DNA of 62,000 nucleotides from Mesostigma viride (Eukaryota > Streptophyta > Mesostigmatophyceae > Mesostigmatales > Mesostigmataceae): the NCBI GenBank assembly GCA_009746045.1, contig RPFO01000165.1:3700918-3762917 (forward strand). The letters run 5' to 3'. This document shows, one piece after another, positions 34,121-44,314 of the stretch. How positions within the stretch are numbered: position 1 is the first letter of the stretch; every line of letters starts with the position of its first letter. Both the position numbers and the translations under genes were made by a program. The notes beneath the pieces are model-generated. The model ran no database searches, was not told where the DNA came from, and saw only the letters and a program-made list of their open reading frames with translations.

Positions 34121-34139
34121 CACGTGACGCAGTCACGTG
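34121..34139 (+). other. LINE A 3'-terminal hairpin
   Basis: CACGTGAC-GCA-GTCACGTG is a perfect 8-bp stem with a 3-base loop, about ten bases before the TTAA tail. The same hairpin ends the copies at 2253, 38708, 56903, 57050 and 58497. In some LINEs a 3' stem-loop is what the RT recognises; that function here is inference. Confidence 0.8.
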
Positions 34140-34170
34140 TCTATTAATTAATTAATTAATAGGGCGGGGT

Positions 34171-34601
34171 TCGATTCCCTGGTATTATGTTTCTACAAGC
34201 TGGCCTGTTCAGGATGTTTGCCTGTTCAGACTTCCCTTGTTCCCCAGGGCAGGATTTAATTGGGCGCCAATACTACCCTGTTGAGAGTATGACAGGCAAA
34301 CTATTGTAATACGCCTTACTTTGTCAAGTGGATTTATTGTGCTTATATTGAATATGTACTGGGTTTTATGGGATTAGTATCTGGGATTAATGTAACTCAC
34401 CGCCAGAAGGTCATTGTACTGGAGGCTCTACCGAGGTGATGGGATAAATTCCTGGAGAGGCTCTCATAGAATATAACCTGTAACTATTTAATTTTGTGTT
34501 TCCAATATCTGGTGGTACTCTGTAATGCCACTTCCATATGTTTTTATCCATTTCTCATGAAATGGTTTTCCCTGTGGCAGATCTGTTTATTTTCCAGTTC
34601 C
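34171..34601. other. Sequence between LINE A and the right TTAA element
   Basis: This continues the 28413-28564 segment beyond the LINE. No gene is recognised. Confidence 0.5.
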
Positions 34602-34605
34602 TTAA

Positions 34606-36895
34606 GGGGAGGGTCCCATAGAAATATATCAAAACTTACCCCCCCTAATAACTACAGAAATGCAACTGACAACCACTGAATGATGTTTGGGGACCATAAA
34701 CATGATGTTTGGGCATGCATACCACCACTTGTTGGGGGTACTACCCCCAGCCATACACCGGCTATGAGCTAAAAATAGAAAAAAACGCTGTCCGGGGCAC
34801 ATCTTGCCCAGAACAGTGGGAGAACCAGTTGCATGAAAAAAGCACACCCCATATAAAAATGTCATGGGACATTGTTTCTACCTAATTGGATCAACAAAAT
34901 CAGCACATCCCTTTGAGTTATTAATTTTTGGGCCAAAAATACGCTTTTTTAGGCGGGGCGTCCCCATACACACTCATAACACATCAGTTAGGCCTGAAAA
35001 GCACAAGTCAAATTCTGTCATGACCATAGAAGGCACTGTCAAAGTTTGGTGGCATTCTGAGCTCAGCTGTAGCAGTTATTAATTTTGGCAGTTGGCCACC
35101 TGTGCAGACGCTAAGGAAGGCATTAGTGAGTATTAAGGCACACTAACACTTCCTATGCCATCCAAAAGGCTCCTGACCATGCCCAATTCGACCACAATGT
35201 ACAAGGAGGTGGCTGGGCACGTCATTTGCCCTTGCCTTACCTCGACACGGGTAACCTGTTGCGTGTGTGCACAACAATGAGGCAGGTAGCTCTACATGCC
35301 TAGCCAACACTTCTAAAGCATATTCCAGGTTTATGGTGTGGGCATCATCCCAAAACCAAGCTCAAACACACCCTAGAAAGCCATATCCACTAATTGCCCA
35401 ACAAGGGTAACAACAGACAGTCCACAGAGAAAGCAGAGCTATCATACATTAATTAATTAATTAATTATCAACATCACTCCGTTGGGAGTAGATGTAGCAC
35501 ATAGCCCTGAGAAGGGGCATATGGCTTTTAATACATTCTAGGCTACTTCATGCAAGGGTGGGAATGTAAGCTACCCCTGCTCTAGGTGCACCAAGGCACC
35601 TGCACCCTCATGGTCTATCACGCTATGCCCGGGTAAGGGGGGAGCATGCCTGTGAGGGAGGAAGATCATCATGGCTATACAAGAGCTAGGACATGGCTTC
35701 TCGACAGAGAGCATCTCTCTGCATGGCATAGCATGGCTAAATTCTTAATGCAACATCCATGGGGGTCCCATTATAGACAAAGCATGGCTAAATGTTGAAG
35801 GCATCATCCATGGGGGCCATTATGGGCGCACACTATCATACATGCTGCTTGCCAAGGCTTCTTACCATGGTTACCTTGCCTTGCTAGCATATGAATTAGG
35901 GCTCTCCCATTTTAGTGGGAGAAAGGCCAACAAGACAACGATAACCCCTACCTACGTGCAGTTCCACCCATGCAGTATGCCCCTCAGAAAAACCACTGCC
36001 ACCTTTCTTTCCAGCGCAATTGTTTGCCAAGAAACAAACTCAAGCTTGTGAGCCTCTAACCACAATGAAGCCTCTGCTAAGAAAGGCCGCGTCAATATTC
36101 ACACAAAACTGAGTGCTGTCAGCAATCTCCTTCCAAGAAACCACTCAGCAAATCCCTGACAACTTGACGATATGCCACGGTCACGCTTTGACACATCCCA
36201 GCCATGCAACGTACATAAAAACCACTGAAAGGTGCCAGGAATCTGGCGATGCGCAGCACGGAATGGCATTATACCTGGCGCTAACTGCACGGAAAGAAGC
36301 CGAAAACTTGCGTTGATAACCCATAAAGGAAGCGAAACATTCATATTAGGGTCACGTTGATCACACGATCGTACCATTACCGGAATTGTCCTTCGCCCAG
36401 CGGCGCAAGAAAGAACAACCTTCCATGGAATAATAAGACGCGCATCCCGCGAGCCTGGAGAGTGTCTTACCGATCATGACGGAAATCTTGCCGAAACCCA
36501 GCAAATTTTTTAAAGCTTTACCAATAACGATTTAAACGCATCCTTGACGCTAGGTAAAGCCCATAAAACCTGACAATCACCGCCGCCAGCGTGCATTCTA
36601 ATTTATTCCTCTCGACGAAAACATCAGATTGGACCCCCGTGGCGATGGTCATCAATAAAATCATCGACACTGCAAAAAACGCGAACTCCGCTACGAAGTA
36701 GTATCATTTACTCATCGTCTTTAAGATTCGCTCAGTTTCTCTGCATTCCGCGAGCTATCTTTTTCTACTCTGCCTGAAAGCACGTCGCCATGGCCAGCTC
36801 CGGTAGGGGTGCGCGCCCCGTGCACCACTTTTTCACGGTACGGACGGGTACCGCGAATTTTTCGGCGCCAAAATATTCGCGCCGGGACCGTCCCC
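34606..36895 (-). mobile_element. TTAA-type DNA transposon, right copy (inverted)
   Basis: The two ends are TTAAGGGGAGGGTCCC (34602-34617) and, inverted, TTAAGGGGACGGTCCC (36884-36899), identical at 15 of 16 bases. Both sides carry TTAA. TTAA duplications are known for piggyBac and Kolobok elements; which family applies here is open. The interior holds a 383-bp LINE B insertion (35450-35832). Otherwise it has only short frames, so it is non-autonomous or decayed. Confidence 0.75.
35450..35832 (-). mobile_element. LINE B, 383-bp 3' end, with 11-bp TSD
   Basis: It has the (TTAA)n tail at 35450-35467 and then the LINE B 3' UTR (CTCCGTTGGGAG, CCCTGAGAAGGGGCATATGG, TCTAGGTGCACC blocks). It is flanked by CTATCATACAT at 35439-35449 and 35833-35843. 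Truncated before ORF1. Confidence 0.9.
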
Positions 36896-36899
36896 TTAA

Positions 36900-37583
36900 A
36901 AGAAAGGGCTGGGGGAATGGCATTGGCCATTAAAGACATCTGTTCAAGCTTCAAGCTGGAGTGAAGGACATTTCAAGCTACTTCAAGGGTCCCTGGCAGG
37001 GGATGTGATCCCTAAAGAAAAGAAGGGATTGGAGTTAACGTAAAGGATGTTACCTTATATGGATAGAGATTGTTACGCTCTTTCCAACGGCACCTTGAAC
37101 GCCTCATTTGGTTCCGGGACGTAAAAGTTATGACGTTTCCTGGGCTGTGCCGACAGTACCCGGCGCGCCAATGTGGGCGCGTACGGACACAGGATGTACA
37201 AGTGTCACTTTGATAGTCCGCAGGACGTTGACAGGACTTGTACAGGACTTGATGGTCACTTGATAGGTAAGCGTGCTGTAGCGCGCCAAGACCTATGAGA
37301 CAATTGATGCTGAGTATGGTACGGATAGGTCCACAGGACTAGTAGCCGTATGGACAATTGATAGATCTGCGCGCCAAAGGCGTGCCAGAGTCTACGTAAT
37401 CAATTGTGTGCCAGTTCAGCAATGACAGTACTGCTGAATACTTGGCCGCGTACCTAGCAAGCTATATGTGTGACTTGGTAGCTCTAGGACGCTAGCTCTT
37501 GCGTGCACGTTCTCTTGGCACTGCGACCTAGTCGTCTGTGCTGCGTGCAGTCTTGGAATTGACGTGACTTACGTCTGTGTTCT
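36900..37583. other. No gene recognised
   Basis: Repeated GACAGGACTTG-type words around 37220-37265 and several GCGCGCCA words, but no coding sequence or recognised repeat family. Confidence 0.5.
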
Positions 37584-37591
37584 CTTTATAT

Positions 37592-38483
37592 TAATTAATT
37601 AATTAAAATCATAGCTCCGTGGGGAGCATATGTAACACATAGCCCTGAGAAAGGGGCATCTATGGGTTTGTAATACAATCAGGGCGACAACCTGCAGGTG
37701 TAGGATGTACAACTATCACCTGCTCTGGGTGCACTAGGTGCACCTGCACCTCCATGATGGTTCATGCCTCCTAAACAAGCACAGGCACCCAGGGGGGGCT
37801 TGAGGAGAGGGCCTAGAAGGCCTGCATGACATATGGGGTGGAAGGTATGTGGCTAGGCTATAGCTAGGGTACACATGGCCTCTCAGCAGGGAGTAACTCC
37901 CTGCATGGGCAAAGCATGACTCGACATTGCTACGGCTATTGCAAGGGCGGGTGTGGGCCCATCACGTAGGCATACATGGCCACGTCACTAAGCTTTCTAG
38001 TCTACACTACTGCTATATATTCCCTAGGCTGGGGTGGCTGGGGTGGCTGGGGTTGCAGGGGTCGCCTGCCAGGGCTTGTGGGCGACGTAGATGTCCGCCC
38101 CCTTCCAGTAGACCGGCTTCTGCCCCGCCGTCTGCCGAAGCTGGAGGTAGGTCGGCCATAACTCCCGTCGCCGTTGTTGCTGCGTCAAGGTCAAGTCGTC
38201 GTCCAGCGTGTAGGCGGTCCCCCCAAGCCGCTTGCGACACTTGAGGAACTCCATCTTATCCGCCATGGTGTCGAAGGTGAGGAGCAAGGGGGAGGGGCCG
38301 GCCTTACCCCGCGAGCGGGGAAGGCGGGTCACCCCCCGCGGCTTGCCCTTACCAGTGATAGCCATGGGGACAAGGATTTTGTTCTCAAACGCCAGGGCAA
38401 GGGTCTCGGAGGTCTCGTCCTGCAGCGGGTCGAAGTGCTTGACTATGACGTTAAGGCTGCGCTTGGCGAGCTCGGCCTCCTCG
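37592..38483 (-). mobile_element. LINE B, 892-bp copy with C-terminal half of ORF1
   Basis: Flanked by CTTTATAT at 37584-37591 and 38484-38491. In minus-strand sense it starts within ORF1 (EEAELAKRSLNVIVKHFD, then SPLLLTFDTMADKMEFLKCR). It runs through TLDDDLTLTQQQRRRELWP to YWKGADIYVAHKPWQ and the stop at about 38021, then the 3' UTR and a TTAATTAA tail. ORF1 passes directly into the 3' UTR, as in the copy at 20844-22903. The protein has a (TPA)n end that the other copy lacks. Confidence 0.88.
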
Positions 38484-38642
38484 CTTTATATAATAAAGGC
38501 AACTTTCCTGCAAGAGCCATGGAGTTTCTCGGCGGCACTCTCTTTTCTCAACTCCCCATGGATGATGCATTAAGAATTTAGCCAAGCTCTGCCTATGCAG
38601 AGACTCACTCTCTGCTGAGAAGCCATGCCCTAGCCTTTGTAT

Positions 38643-39120
38643 TAATTAATTAATTAAATAAATAAATAATTAACTAATTAATTAATTACTAATTAATTAA
38701 TTAATTAGACACGTGACTGCATCACGTGACCATAAGTCCTCGGTGGGAGGGGAACATCCATGGGATGGAATGGATGGTGTAAGCTATCTAGGTCCTAGTT
38801 ACAGGGGTGTGGGCACCGCGGCTCGAATCGCTATGAATGCCATACGCGGTCACACGCGGAGCCCCCACAGACTTGGGGGTGGTCTCCTTCATCACTACTT
38901 GCCATCTATCCTTGCGTACCATCTGCCTCCATATTACAGACAAACCAGGAGGCTGCCCGGGTGTGAGCCCGTCGCGTCTAGTGTAGCACATGTCCATGCC
39001 GAGTCTATCACGAAAAGTCCACGGGTGGCGGCCCTGCCGCGCGGCCTGGGGCACGCCAGGTGAGGACATATCACCCAGGCTGGGCGGGTTTGGTGCCAGC
39101 TAGTCTATCTGATGTGTCTA
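38643..39120 (-). mobile_element. LINE A, 478-bp 3' end, with 9-bp TSD
   Basis: Flanked by CCTTTGTAT at 38634-38642 and 39121-39129. The (TTAA)n-rich tail runs to about 38705. Then come the hairpin and the last part of ORF2, including RKVHGW/GRHPWTF on the opposite strand. The copy begins at the GGTAGACACATC point used by several other breakpoints. Confidence 0.88.
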
Positions 39121-39149
39121 CCTTTGTATAGCCATGATGATCTTGCCTT

Positions 39150-39435
39150 ATATGAGAGCGATCGCAGCAATGGTGCTCACCACTAGACACTCCCGGCCAG
39201 TTAGGCTCGAAACACACGCCCTGATCAAGCAAGCTGTTTCCGGCCCCACCGTCTAGGTCATCTAGTCGCTCTACACGTAAGCCAGCCATAATTTCAATGC
39301 ACAAGGCTACACACTTCCATCACCATTCATATTCATCATCCTGAACGACTCGAACACGCGGACAAGATAACTGCAGGCTCGAGCTACCATAGTCCGGATT
39401 CTCCCGATTTCTGGCCTGCGCTGGTTGTCTCCTTG
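39150..39435. mobile_element. SINE-like insertion with 16-bp TSD
   Basis: 286 bp flanked by ATGATGATCTTGCCTT at 39134-39149 and 39436-39451. It has no ORF. A long, exact TSD and short length are typical of LINE-mobilised short elements. One end (reverse complement GAGACAACCAGCGCAGGCCA...) recurs at 48-72 of this window. An A-box-like word (TAGTGGTGAGCAC on minus, near 39180) is present. A matching B-box at the right distance is not, so a tRNA origin is not shown. Confidence 0.7.
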
Positions 39436-39623
39436 ATGATGATCTTGCCTTCTATGTCTGCGCCCCCTAGGTGCTGGAATACACAGTGGTGTGCAGGTGC
39501 ACTTTGTGCACCCAGAGCAGGTGTAGTTTACATCCTACCCTTGCAGGAAGTAGCCAAGAATGTATTAAAAGCCATATGCCCCTTCTCAGGGATATGTGCT
39601 ACATGTACTCCCAACGGAGTTAT

Positions 39624-40177
39624 TGTTACGTCGCGTAACAGTCCGTTGTAGTTACGGACGTAAATTAGGTCCTTTGCCTCGGTCGTCCCTAGGTTTACGT
39701 GTAGTTTGTACTGGTGGACACTGTTGTCCTCGTAATAGTACCGTGGTGCATTGGATGCTTTTGGCGTCGCGCCGCGTACTTTATTAGTGGTCCTTATCCT
39801 TCGGGTAGAATGTAGTGGACCAGCGTGCATCTGTGCATTTGCAGGCGAGGGCCAGGTCGGCCCGAGCATGCTGGACCGTTGGTGATCATTTATGCACGTT
39901 CTACCCCTCGTGTTGTCACTCGGCGTGTTTTAATTGAATTAACACATATTAGCTTGGGTCATGGCAGTGTAGTTGTGTTTCCTTCCTCTATTCCTGGAGT
40001 AAACCGGTTTGTGTAAATGGCTTATGGCGTATTATAGTAGCACATACGTAAATGCATTGAGATCTGGATCGTCTCGTTCGTCTTTCGCTAGGGGTTTAAC
40101 TAGAGGCGGCCTTACTAGTCTAGGTAGCATTAGGCAGGTTAGAGGTAGAGGTGGCGGTAGAGGTTTGAGTCGTAACA
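39624..40177 (+). repeat. Solo LTR of the gypsy family, 5-bp TSD
   Basis: 554 bp, TGTTACG...CGTAACA, flanked by GTTAT at 39619-39623 and 40178-40182. It aligns along its length with the LTR at 24913-25486, in opposite orientation, but lacks the 25-bp internal duplication. A solo LTR is the usual product of recombination between the two LTRs of one element. Confidence 0.93.
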
Positions 40178-40185
40178 GTTATGTT

Positions 40186-40663
40186 CCATTTCAATTCAAT
40201 TCAACTCAACTCAACTCAACTCAACTCAACTCAATTCAATTCAATTCAATTCAATTCAATTCAACTCAACTCAACTCAACTCAACTCAACTCAACTCAAC
40301 TCAACTCAACTCAACTCAACTCAACTCAACTCAACTCAACTCAACTCAACTCAACTCAACTCAACTCAACTCAACTCAACTCAACTCAACTCAACTCAAC
40401 TCAACTCAACTCAACTCAACTCAACTCAACTCAACTCAACTCAACTCAACTCAACTCAACTCAACTCAGTTCAGTTCAGTTCAGTTCAGTTCAGTTCAGT
40501 TCAGTTCAGTTCAGTTCAGTTCAGTTCAGTTCAGTTCAGTTCAGTTCAGTTCAGTTCAGTTCAGTTCAGTTCAGTTCAGTTCAGTTCAGTTCAGTTCAAT
40601 TCAATTCAATTCAATTCAATTCAATTCAATTCAATTCAATTCAATTCAATTCAATTCAATTCA
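40186..40663. repeat. Pentanucleotide microsatellite (TTCAA/CTCAA/GTTCA)n
   Basis: About 480 bp in blocks: TTCAA, then CTCAA, TTCAA, a long CTCAA block, a GTTCA block, then TTCAA again. It starts where the LINE B 3' end stops, so it is probably that LINE's expanded tail. Frames reading NSTQL or SVQFS come from the repeat. Confidence 0.97.
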
Positions 40664-41152
40664 TTGTCTAATATTCCTTAAACCACCGCACAGGTCATTC
40701 GCTCCTATTCAGCAACCAATTGCTACTCCCTGTAATCGCAGGTAGGCCCCAGCCCTGAGTGCCCATACGGCCACGGCCAACATTTTTCAAGATCCAGTAG
40801 ATAAAGCCTTCCACAGCCACAACCTCTTTCAGCTTTGATGTCCAGCCTATAGAGGTTAGAGGCATTTGCTTGGCCTGGTGGCAAACCTGTCCCGGCTCCT
40901 CCTATCATTCCAGCAGCCACTAGACCCTAAGACGGTAAACACCTAATTAATTAAACCCTAACACAGCCCTGGTTCCTCATGAATTCAATTGCCAGATTCC
41001 ATGATCAAGTGAGCAGGCCCCACCAGATTGCCAGGGCCCACTTGCCAGCCTGCTATCCCCTCCACGCAACCCAAAGTACAATATTAAAAAACAACAGGAG
41101 TGGTCAGATCAAGTGGTCCCAATGCCAAGAGCAAAATGGACTGCTGGCTTAC
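40664..41152. other. No gene recognised
   Basis: Ordinary-complexity sequence between two microsatellites. I see no motif or spliced exon. Confidence 0.45.
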
Positions 41153-41334
41153 ACCCACCCACCCACCCACCCACCCACCCACCCACCCACCCACCCACCC
41201 ACCCACCCACCCACCCACCCACCCACCCACCCACCCACCCACCCACCCACCCACCCACCCACCCACCCACCCACCCACCCACCCACCCACCCACCCACCC
41301 ACCCACCCACCCACCCACCCACCCACCCACCCAC
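41153..41334. repeat. (CCCA)n microsatellite
   Basis: About 45 perfect units. It is the C-rich complement of the G-rich arrays at 1983 and 12141. Confidence 0.98.
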
Positions 41335-41639
41335 CGCCCCCACTGCCATCTTCCCATGATGCCCCCATCTTTACTCGTCTTTCACAGTCACCACAACTTA
41401 TCCCCTCAAGGCACCCTTGCTCCCGGAATTACCGCGGACACTTTGGCGCGGCGTCGGATTGATGTGCTTGTTCCCTGAACTGGCAGTGGCCCTGGCATCC
41501 CCGCCTGGCTTCATGGGCCCATGGGGTGTCTCGAATGGCCCTGAGAGATTATCATGAGGACTGCTCCTTGTTGACTTGGGCTCAACGTTGCTCCATGGTT
41601 GGCAGATTCAAAAAACAGCATGTAGGTAGACAGGCATCA

Positions 41640-41947
41640 CCCCTGGAATGCCTTATCTTATATGCCCCATGCCCATCACATGGCGCCGGACGGGCCACGG
41701 CCCTTCCTTTACCAATCGGCGGCGGAGGGGCAATTACATGCCCACCCACCTTCATCAATCGGTGGCAGAGGGGGTTCATTACATCCCCCCCTCCCTGCTG
41801 ATGCAGCGGCCAAGGGGCCATCACGTGCCCTCCCAAACTCAGAGGTGGAGGGGGGAACTCCATGCACACACCCCACCTATTCCCCCCGCTTATGCCCCTC
41901 CCCGCTTATTCGGCAGCAGAGGGGCCATTACGGCCCCCCTTTCCGGC
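41640..41947. repeat. Imperfect tandem repeats 3' of DYNLRB
   Basis: Loose units of about 60 bp built on CGGC(G/A)GCGGAGGGGC(A)ATTAC. They lie just downstream of the stop codon and may be in the 3' UTR. No other gene is seen from 41335 to here. Confidence 0.5.
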
Positions 41948-42169
41948 TCACTCAACCGCCGAGGGGTCCTGGATGACGATCAGCGTGAACTCGTTGTCCG
42001 GCGCGACCATGATCTCGTGCAGACGCGAGCGCAGGCGCAGGAACTGCAGGTCATTCTGGGGGTCCAGGTCGCGCACCGCCGAGCGCGCCATCGCGGCCAG
42101 CTGAGGGATCAGGTTGGCGTACTGCGCGGTGACCACCGGCTGAGGGGACAGAAAGAAGGGGGGGGGGGG

Positions 42170-42247
<78 letters not shown>

Positions 42248-43658
42248 AAAAGAAGAGTGGAGGAGACGCGACGATAACACAAGCGATATGGGGTTATTTG
42301 TGGGGAAGGAGGGGGCATGGGCAGTTGCGTTTGCAGAAATCAGGTAGGGTACCTGTGCCGTCAGCCCTTGGATGACGAGAGGGGGGAGGGGCCTGTGCAT
42401 GTTGATCACCACTCAACACAAGGGCTGAGTTGAAGGCAAGAAGGGGGGAGAGAGGACGTGGGAAAGAGGATGTACCCGTGAGGTGGGTGATTTGGGGGTT
42501 GCTTGCGTGGGGAGGGGGGAGAAGCAGGGAGGGAGAGGGGGGGGGGGGAGAGGACGGGGGCATAAGGCAGGAGGGGCAGAGGAGGGCGGACATGGCAAAG
42601 AAACCAACACCATGGGAGGGGTTAAGCCTTCTTTGCCCTTCACTGCCTTACCGCATTCCACGTGGGGTTGAGGGGGGGGGACGGAACGGAGGCGATATCC
42701 AGTAAATAATTACACATGATATGCCTTGCAGCCAAGGAAGCCATTACAGACGCTGGAGTGCACGGGAAATGATAGGGCATGCCCAAGGCAAGGGCAATGG
42801 CTCTATGCCTTAAACGTGAAATCCACACCCTTATCAGGAGGGAGAATGGATCTAAGCCCAAATACAAAGTTAGAAAAAATACTCGAAAAGAAAACCATTG
42901 CTTTTCTGAATGAAGCTCATTGAGAAGGGACGCAACTCAGTTGGGGTAACAGAGGAGTCCCGACTTGTAAGAATGACGTCCTGCAGCCTTTAGACTTCTC
43001 TGGGCCGTTGAAATGCTCATGTGAGGTTAAGTCTTACTCAACGCCATGCATGGACTTTGCTAGGGGGCTAACAAAACGGAAAACAATGCAGAATGAGTAC
43101 CTGGTATGAAAATGAATAAGAGGCATACAGAAAAAGTTTAGCACAGTCCCCAGCACATTGGGAAGTACGTGAAATAGCGCGGTATGAAAGGCTAGGAGAC
43201 AGGGGCTGTTTAACTATGCCGGGGCAGAATAACCATGAGGCTCAATGACCGTCCCTACGATTATGCCTGCCGCAACGGGGAGCTGCACAGTCAATACGTA
43301 CGTCGGCCGTTGTTCGGACGGCGTTGCCATCAGCGTCCACGATGATGGTGCCCAGGACTCCCTGCACGACGACCATGCCCATGGGAGATAGTAGGACCAA
43401 GTGGTGCCAGCGGTACGTCAGAAGGATCGCCAGAACCCGTGTGCCACCGAATTCGAACGTTATCGGGAAGGCGGTCGTAACCACCACAACGAAAGTAGCG
43501 ATCAACAGCGGAATGTAAAGCCGGCGATTGAGGGCAGAATCGCCTTATATATGTGGCGTTACTTTGTAGACTAGCTAAAAACGTTATTTTATACGCTAAC
43601 TGGTTTGGCACCGTACCTTGTGGCTGTTGATCCTCTGAAGGGTTGCTTCCACCTCCGA
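41948..43658 (-). CDS. DYNLRB: Dynein light chain, Roadblock/LC7 type
   Basis: Three coding exons on the minus strand. They are 43658-43617 ([14 protein letters not shown], donor GTACGG), 43361-43302 ([20 protein letters not shown], acceptor GTGCAG, donor GTACGT) and 42139-41948 ([14 protein letters not shown] to the TGA). The last exon includes [20 protein letters not shown] and [19 protein letters not shown]. All junctions are phase 0. Joined, they give about 97 residues, which matches the family length (about 96-105), with the DxDPQNDL and EIMVAPD motifs intact. LC7 binds dynein intermediate chains in cytoplasmic and axonemal dynein. The start codon is not in this exon; a first exon contributing ATG is expected upstream, possibly ATG followed by GTGGGT near 43834. 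The intron between exons 2 and 3 contains the (GA)n array. Confidence 0.9.
42171..42244. repeat. (GA)n microsatellite in DYNLRB intron
   Basis: About 37 perfect GA units, preceded by a run of 12 G. Confidence 0.97.
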
Positions 43659-44130
43659 CTGGCCGCCATCGCAGACAGATCAGGAATCCCACAGCCAAGG
43701 TATATACACAAAGCAACGATGACAACACAATTTAGAAAACGGCGAGGGGGAAAGAAAAGATACATAAATTCGTAAATACCGTCGCCTAAAGAGATGGAAG
43801 ATTCAAAGAAACCTCGCTTGTCTAACAACCCACCATTTTGAATTCTATGCACTAAATGCAGGAAACCCAGCGCATTCCCGTCGTTCCAATTTTGGCGCCC
43901 CCTATTAACAGCGGCTAAACAAAACTCAAGTGGCTGGTGCCTCGTGGATGTAAAAACCTTTATTAGAAATCAGTTCATAGACTTCGCAGCGATGAGAACC
44001 GAAACCAAACACCACTTCTCATGCTTGAGGCCATCACTCAAAATAGATCCTTTCACGTATGCCAAGTAGGTAGATACGTATTCGCAGCCCCACATATTAT
44101 GGTGCCGTAAGGGCTGGGACATCCTGGTCA
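43659..44130. other. Upstream region of DYNLRB
   Basis: This should hold the first exon and promoter of the light-chain gene. No clear TATA box or second gene can be pointed to. Confidence 0.4.
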
Positions 44131-44308
44131 TTTCGCGACCCGAACACGAACACGAACACCTGGGGAGAGTACCCGAACCCGAATACCGAACATGTTCGGT
44201 ACATTCCCAGGTGACCCGAACCCGAACACGAACATGTTCGGTACAGGTTTAAGGTGACCCGAACCCGAACCCGAACATTACCCGAACATTTTACCGAACA
44301 CGAACAAT
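44131..44308. repeat. Minisatellite with CCGAACATGTTCGG palindrome, left array
   Basis: Repeats built from GACCCGAACCCGAACACGAACATGTTCGGTAC with CCAGG spacers. The 10-bp palindrome GAACATGTTC occurs at about 44188 and 44231. The same unit, in the same orientation, makes up the array at 47015-47215. Confidence 0.85.
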
Positions 44309-44314
44309 TCATCA

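Larger units (their letters stand above)
28577..34158 (+). mobile_element. LINE A: full-length RTE-like non-LTR retrotransposon
   Basis: A 5.58-kb element with a perfect 12-bp TSD ATAGGGCGGGGT (28565-28576 and 34159-34170). Its order is a 5' UTR with 168-bp tandem monomers, ORF1, ORF2 (APE endonuclease, RT, C-terminal domain), a short 3' UTR, a CACGTGAC/GTCACGTG hairpin and a (TTAA)n tail. The RT C-terminal region (YGAETWTL, MLRKALNIPF, RRLGLAGHLAR) and the tetranucleotide tail fit RTE-like clades. Exact clade placement needs a tree. ORF2 has one 1-nt deletion near 32959, so this copy is probably inactive or carries a base error. At least eight truncated relatives lie in this window. Confidence 0.95.
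38575..40185 (+). mobile_element. LINE B 3' end (+) carrying three later insertions
   Basis: Pieces at 38575-38642, 39121-39149, 39436-39623 and 40178-40185 join into one LINE B 3' UTR, reading toward CTCCCAACGGAG and a (TTCAA)n tail. It is split by LINE A (38643-39120), a SINE-like insert (39150-39435) and a solo LTR (39624-40177). Each insert has its own duplication. Confidence 0.8.

Noticed and set aside
34155-34185. tRNA B-box-like GGTTCGATTCC beside LINE A
   Set aside because: With LINE A removed, no cloverleaf or A box can be drawn upstream; chance or a degraded tRNA-derived piece.
40009-40681. 220-codon ORF through the TTCAA/CTCAA array
   Set aside because: Begins in the solo LTR and continues only because the pentanucleotide repeat lacks stops.
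44181-44240. GAACATGTTC as a hormone- or p53-type response element
   Set aside because: It matches such consensus sites by sequence, but it is a unit of a tandem repeat and no such regulator is expected in this kind of organism.
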